Assembly (NCBI GenBank): GCA_031259205.1
Contig: JAIRLS010000016.1
Span: forward strand, 1-6,324
Source of the DNA: Bacteroidales bacterium
GTDB lineage: Bacteria > Bacteroidota > Bacteroidia > Bacteroidales > UBA4181
Reading direction: 5' to 3'
DNA length: 6,324 bases
This document shows positions 3,847 through 6,324 of this stretch, piece after piece; position 1 is the stretch's first letter; the number at the start of each line of letters is the position of its first letter. The notes below the pieces were generated by a model that was not told where the DNA came from, did no database searches, and saw only the letters and a list, made by a program, of their open reading frames with translations. The position numbers and the translations under genes were made by a program.

Positions 3847-6324
3847 TTAAAGTTTATCTGTTAATAGTTGTTGTGCGGCAAGCACCAGGAACATATAATG
3901 CGAGGAACCGCCTCCCATCACATATTCCACCTGCTGCCAGAGGTAAGGAAATTCAAGTAATTCCGGGAAATCCGGGCGTATCAGCGCCGTACCTGAAATC
4001 ACGCCGCCCGGAATGTATGACCAGTCGGCACGGTTCAGTCCGTAGCCTACGGTAGCCGATTGGGCGCCGACCCCGGAAGCGAACGAAGCCGTGTTGGAGC
4101 CGGGATGGCAGCCCAACACAAAATTCAACGCATTATACATGATATCCGGGGGAAAGATATCGGGATACGATTTATGCAGGAAATAGTAGCGGTAGCCTAA
4201 TTCCTGTATATCCCAGCCGGCTCCCCATATGCTTGGGCGGTAGGGTACGCCGTAGGGCGTTTCGGCTGCCTGCGTTTCGAGTTGCGTGCGGAGCGCCGGC
4301 AATGCCTCGCGGATAGCCTTTGTGAATTTCTTATCGTTCATGGCTTTTTCAACCCTCCCGATAAACCAGCCGACCATTGGGATAAACCGTGCGATGTTAT
4401 CTGTCTGCGATAATAAAAAATCTTTATATTCTTTTTCCCGGGTCGTCAAAAACAATTCCGCCGCCGCCTGTATTTTAAAGAAAGCGATCATGGGATTACC
4501 GGCATCCGCTGCTTTGTAGATGGCGCGGGCTGCTTCCAGCGCCTGTGTACTCAAGGTATCGTTAAATCCTTTTAATACGCGGGCAACCGCCGCTAATTGG
4601 GCAGCAGCGGTCAATTCCCTCATCGGGTTTTCTTCCGTAAACACCCACCGGTCATCGTCGTTTCCCATAATACCGTCGGTCATGGCGCCTGCGTCGCCTA
4701 ACAGGACATACTGCCTTAAATCATTACAGATAATGCCCCTGTATAAACGTCCCAGCGAGCGGTAAGCGCCTAAAACCGACAAGGCGCCGTTTTCGATTTG
4801 CTGTAATAGATCTGCTTTCCCGTCGGGCTGATGAATTTCTACGGTATGTTTGTGCTGGTCAATGTACGTAGCATCATAATCCACCTTGAACGCTTCGTAC
4901 GCCAGTGCAAGGATATAAGCCTCGCCCGCCTGCGATTCTATACGCAGGTCGAAATCGCCTGCATCATGCCAGCCGCCAATGTTTAATCCCGGCACTTTAT
5001 CGCCCGGCTGGTAGGAGGTCAGGGTTGAGAGTCCCTGTACATATCCGTCAATATGGTTGAAATCCACAGGCGCCATCCGGGCGTCGTCTTCATGGCACAG
5101 GTCATGCCACACACGGTATTTTTCACTCACCTTGACATGGCACATTTGCACGGGAAGGAAATATTCCAGTACCGGTTGCCAGGCGCCCCGGTCATATACG
5201 TCTTTTGCTATGCGGAAAATGGACGATGCCGCATCCCCGTAGCGTACCCGGTAAAGTCCTTCTTCCGAAATGTTTGTAAAATCAAATTTCAAATATTGGT
5301 AGCGCAAAAACGTTCCCCATTCGCTGCCGCCTGCCGCGAATGCCTGTTCTTCGCCGTCTTTGGTAATCCGGTATAAGGCGGGCGTTTCCCGTTGCACATC
5401 CCTTTTATCTAATTCGATGACCGCTATTTTCTGCTGTTGGGGATGATAGCCTAATTGTGATATTTGTATAACGGGCTTGTAAGTCCATTCGTTTACCACA
5501 TTCGGGGTGATGACCCATTTGACGGCGCCTTCGGTAACGCCTGCAGGAATTTCACTGCGTACCACAAACCAGCCGTTATTATGGTTCATCCGTCCGTCGT
5601 AGAGTTTCAGTTCGGCGTTTTCCGATTCGATGGTGAATTTCCGGTACGGGTCGTCCGGGCTAACGGTCAGTGTCCTGCCTGTGGCGTATGGTTCGGAAAT
5701 GATGTCGTCAGCCCTGGCAGGGTTATAGCCTTTCCCGTGCCCGCTCAACTGTTCGAAGCTTGCTTTGCCGGCAGGATTGAAATGCCCGGTGTGCGACACC
5801 ACACTTTCCTGCATCACAACAGGTCCATTCGGGTGTTGCGGGAAAATACCCTGTTGCCTGTCCATTATCCAGGGCTTGCCGAATAAGGCGCCCGGGAAAA
5901 GTTCGAGGTTAAATCCTAATTTACCAAGGAATGCTTCCGGCACCGGACGGTCTAAATCAACCGTTACGGCGATGGACGCATTTTCCGCTTTTACTTTTAC
6001 GGTGTAGGTAAATACAAAATCGGGGTATATTTGGGGATTAAAACCGGTCAGGTGGCGGGAGGAATCGGGATAGCTGAGGGATACCGTAATAGCATGACCT
6101 TCCGCGTCCACATTCCGGGTTCGCTGTTTGGGCACCGGTTGCCACTGACCGGGCGTCGGTTCAAAACGGAGGTCGCCGTTCGTTGCCACACGGTTACCGT
6201 GCATAATCAGGCTGACGCCGCTTTGGTGTCCTTCGGGATAAATATCGTCGAAAGCCATCACGTCCACGCCCCGGTTATTGAAATAGCCCGAGGCATTCAG
6301 TTGGAAATTTTGCGCCATAAGCGC
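3847..6324 (-). CDS. GH9 family glycoside hydrolase with Ig-like domain, 5' end cut off by the window edge
   Basis: The frame is open to the right edge. The codons before the Met at 6318 read A-L, and ALMA|QNF looks like the end of a signal peptide, so the true start is probably upstream and this Met is internal. Numbering from that Met, 823 residues are visible. Residues 1-280 are a beta-rich N-terminal region with the motif ATNGDLRFEPTPGQWQP (45-61), which I associate with Bacteroidota GH9 proteins but cannot name. Residues about 281-372 are a CelD-type Ig-like domain starting IQISQLGYHP. Residues about 376-820 are the (alpha/alpha)6 GH9 catalytic domain. GGWHDAGDFD (448-457) holds the catalytic base and water-binding Asp452 and Asp455. 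Glu798 in WQQVEYVMGGGSSHY is the likely general acid. GH9 enzymes are inverting beta-glucan hydrolases, mostly endo-beta-1,4-glucanases or xyloglucanases, with some exo-acting members. The usual C-terminal HPHHR-like motif is absent, so the exact activity is open. No carbohydrate-binding module or type IX sorting domain is seen at the C-terminus. Confidence 0.92.
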   Translation of the reverse strand, partial: ALMAQNFQLNASGYFNNRGVDVMAFDDIYPEGHQSGVSLIMHGNRVATNGDLRFEPTPGQWQPVPKQRTRNVDAEGHAITVSLSYPDSSRHLTGFNPQIYPDFVFTYTVKVKAENASIAVTVDLDRPVPEAFLGKLGFNLELFPGALFGKPWIMDRQQGIFPQHPNGPVVMQESVVSHTGHFNPAGKASFEQLSGHGKGYNPARADDIISEPYATGRTLTVSPDDPYRKFTIESENAELKLYDGRMNHNNGWFVVRSEIPAGVTEGAVKWVITPNVVNEWTYKPVIQISQLGYHPQQQKIAVIELDKRDVQRETPALYRITKDGEEQAFAAGGSEWGTFLRYQYLKFDFTNISEEGLYRVRYGDAASSIFRIAKDVYDRGAWQPVLEYFLPVQMCHVKVSEKYRVWHDLCHEDDARMAPVDFNHIDGYVQGLSTLTSYQPGDKVPGLNIGGWHDAGDFDLRIESQAGEAYILALAYEAFKVDYDATYIDQHKHTVEIHQPDGKADLLQQIENGALSVLGAYRSLGRLYRGIICNDLRQYVLLGDAGAMTDGIMGNDDDRWVFTEENPMRELTAAAQLAAVARVLKGFNDTLSTQALEAARAIYKAADAGNPMIAFFKIQAAAELFLTTREKEYKDFLLSQTDNIARFIPMVGWFIGRVEKAMNDKKFTKAIREALPALRTQLETQAAETPYGVPYRPSIWGAGWDIQELGYRYYFLHKSYPDIFPPDIMYNALNFVLGCHPGSNTASFASGVGAQSATVGYGLNRADWSYIPGGVISGTALIRPDFPELLEFPYLWQQVEYVMGGGSSHYMFLVLAAQQLLTDKL

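Noticed and set aside
5464..5886. Plus-strand open frame of 140 codons
   Set aside because: It is antisense to the GH9 N-terminal region and has no credible motifs or start context.
1..6324. CRISPR array, insertion sequence, tRNA or rRNA
   Set aside because: No spaced direct repeats, terminal inverted repeats, transposase frame or RNA-like segments are seen. Nearly every base is covered by the four coding frames.

Overview
The window reads as part of one minus-strand operon from a Bacteroidota genome, most likely a plant-polysaccharide-degrading gut or rumen-type member of the Bacteroidales. This rests on lipoprotein signal peptides on two of the gene products, tight gene packing, A/T-rich leaders mostly without Shine-Dalgarno sequences, and glycoside hydrolases of the kind found in polysaccharide utilisation loci. 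No 16S, tRNA or other phylogenetic marker is present, so this is inference from gene content. All four genes run right to left and fill almost the whole window. The three junctions are +42, -4 and +23 bases.

Region by region in transcription order: (1) 6324 to 3847 is a GH9-family glycoside hydrolase whose N-terminus lies beyond the right edge. It has a beta-rich N-terminal region, a CelD-type Ig-like domain and an (alpha/alpha)6 catalytic domain. (2) 3804 to 2581 is a lipoprotein of family GH26, a predicted beta-1,4-mannanase with both catalytic glutamates and an unusual poly-proline insertion. (3) 2584 to 1610 is a secreted protein that looks like the NTF2/SnoaL-like family known as DUF8021. 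It overlaps the mannanase by ATGA. (4) 1586 to the left edge is a long open frame that continues out of the window. It encodes a lipoprotein with MoaF-like (calycin-fold) domains and an apparent internal repeat.

Together the genes suggest an envelope-targeted set. A GH9 enzyme and a mannanase would attack beta-1,4-glucan or glucomannan type polymers. Two co-transcribed non-carbohydrase proteins belong to small-ligand-binding folds (NTF2-like and calycin) and have no assigned role in polysaccharide use. That pairing is the most novel aspect of the window. No SusC/SusD pair, regulator, transporter, RNA gene, mobile element, CRISPR array, terminator or clear Bacteroidota promoter is visible, so the operon must start upstream of the right edge and may continue past the left edge.
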